Shown here: piece after piece, positions 5,230 through 5,413 of the stretch | Position numbering within the stretch: position 1 is the first letter of the stretch | Layout: each line of letters begins with the position of its first letter | NCBI GenBank assembly: GCA_947629845.1 | Contig: CANRFD010000090.1 | Span: 1-5,413 of the forward strand | Length of the DNA stretch: 5,413 nt | Reading direction: 5' to 3' | DNA from: an uncultured Clostridia bacterium | Lineage (GTDB): Bacteria; Bacillota; Clostridia; Christensenellales; Borkfalkiaceae | Translations under genes and position numbers: made by a program | The notes under the pieces: model-generated | What the model saw: only the letters and a program-made list of their open reading frames with translations | What the model was told of the DNA's origin: nothing | Databases searched by the model: none

Positions 5230-5258
5230 ATTGTAGCACGGCTTCGCATAAATTGCAA
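5230..5258 (-). promoter_or_regulatory. Promoter of the 117-residue gene, apparently leaderless
   Basis: TTGCAA (5258-5253) and TACAAT (5235-5230) are 17 bp apart, with TGC making an extended -10. Only GTCGGC (6 nt) lies between the -10 box and the ATG at 5223, which predicts a transcript beginning at the start codon. Confidence 0.72.
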
Positions 5259-5301
5259 GGTGCGCCGTGCGAAATTTTTGCGCCGCGACCCGCGTTTGCG
5301 C

Positions 5302-5330
5302 TTGACATCCGCACTTTGTTGCGCTATAAT
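5302..5330 (+). promoter_or_regulatory. Consensus sigma-A promoter of the tRNA-Gly gene
   Basis: TTGACA (5302-5307) and TATAAT (5325-5330) are both perfect consensus with a 17-bp spacer. The expected start near 5337 leaves only about 3 nt before the mature tRNA 5' end. Such strength is usual for stable RNA genes. Confidence 0.93.
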
Positions 5331-5339
5331 GAAGATGAT

Positions 5340-5413
5340 GCAGGAATCGCCTAGCGGTATGGCGTCAGCTTCCCAAGCTGATCCCGGCGGGTTCGACTCC
5401 CGTTTCCTGCTCC
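5340..5413 (+). tRNA. tRNA-Gly (anticodon CCC), 3' end cut by the window
   Basis: The cloverleaf is complete. The acceptor stem is GCAGGAA (5340-5346) with TTCCTGC (5404-5410), seven Watson-Crick pairs. The D stem is GCC/GGC, with the D-loop GG at 5356-5357. The anticodon stem is TCAGC (5365-5369) with GCTGA (5377-5381), around the loop TTCCCAA. The anticodon CCC (5372-5374) reads the glycine codon GGG. The T arm has the loop TTCGACT. The discriminator is T (5411), as expected for bacterial tRNA-Gly. CC follows at 5412-5413, so the CCA end is probably encoded, with its A just outside the window. Confidence 0.96.

Noticed and set aside
5259..5301. Operator-like palindrome between the two divergent promoters
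   Set aside because: I found only short GC-rich partial repeats with no convincing dyad symmetry.
5340..5413. tRNA gene as an integration site for a mobile element
   Set aside because: No integrase, direct repeat or foreign-looking sequence is visible, and the downstream side of the tRNA is outside the window.

Overview
The window is a GC-rich bacterial chromosome segment. A minus-strand de novo pyrimidine biosynthesis operon fills about 70% of it. Two small minus-strand genes follow, and a plus-strand tRNA-Gly starts at the right edge. The organism is probably a high-GC Clostridia-like Firmicute. The reasons are a PyrR-type RNA attenuator, a pyrK-type electron-transfer subunit, AGGAGG-type ribosome binding sites and consensus sigma-A promoters. 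The lineage is inferred, and I cannot name a species.

Pyrimidine operon (4099 down to 1, minus strand). A sigma-A promoter (TTTACA, 17 bp, TATAAT) drives a leader of about 200 nt, followed by pyrR, pyrB, pyrC, pyrF and the start of pyrK, which runs off the left edge. Each junction overlaps (TTGA, ATGA, ATGA, then 13 nt), so the genes are almost certainly co-transcribed and translationally coupled. They cover aspartate transcarbamylation (PyrB), ring closure (PyrC), OMP decarboxylation (PyrF) and the FAD/iron-sulfur electron-transfer subunit of dihydroorotate dehydrogenase B (PyrK). pyrD and pyrE are not in view and may lie beyond position 1. The leader can be read as a full three-state PyrR attenuator. 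It has a PyrR-binding hairpin with a CNGNGA hexaloop, an antiterminator that reuses the 3' arm of that hairpin, and an intrinsic terminator with a 13-bp stem and U-tract. pyrB carries a one-base frameshift at a C5 homopolymer (2875-2879). One extra base there restores a normal 306-residue enzyme.

Right side (4105 to 5413). A 231-residue metallophosphoesterase gene ends 5 nt before the -35 box of the pyr promoter, with no terminator between. Upstream of it lies a 117-residue unknown protein, possibly with a PH/GRAM-like fold, which ends in a strong terminator. Both small genes have an extended -10 promoter placed so that transcription should begin at or next to the ATG, and neither has a Shine-Dalgarno sequence. 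They look like leaderless genes. The terminator U-tract of the 117-residue gene lies inside the promoter of the metallophosphoesterase gene. The last 110 bases hold a perfect consensus promoter and a tRNA-Gly(CCC), cut one base before the end of its CCA.

I found no mobile element, CRISPR array or defence system. The gene content is ordinary housekeeping. The points of interest are regulatory (the attenuator and the two leaderless promoters) and the pyrB frameshift.
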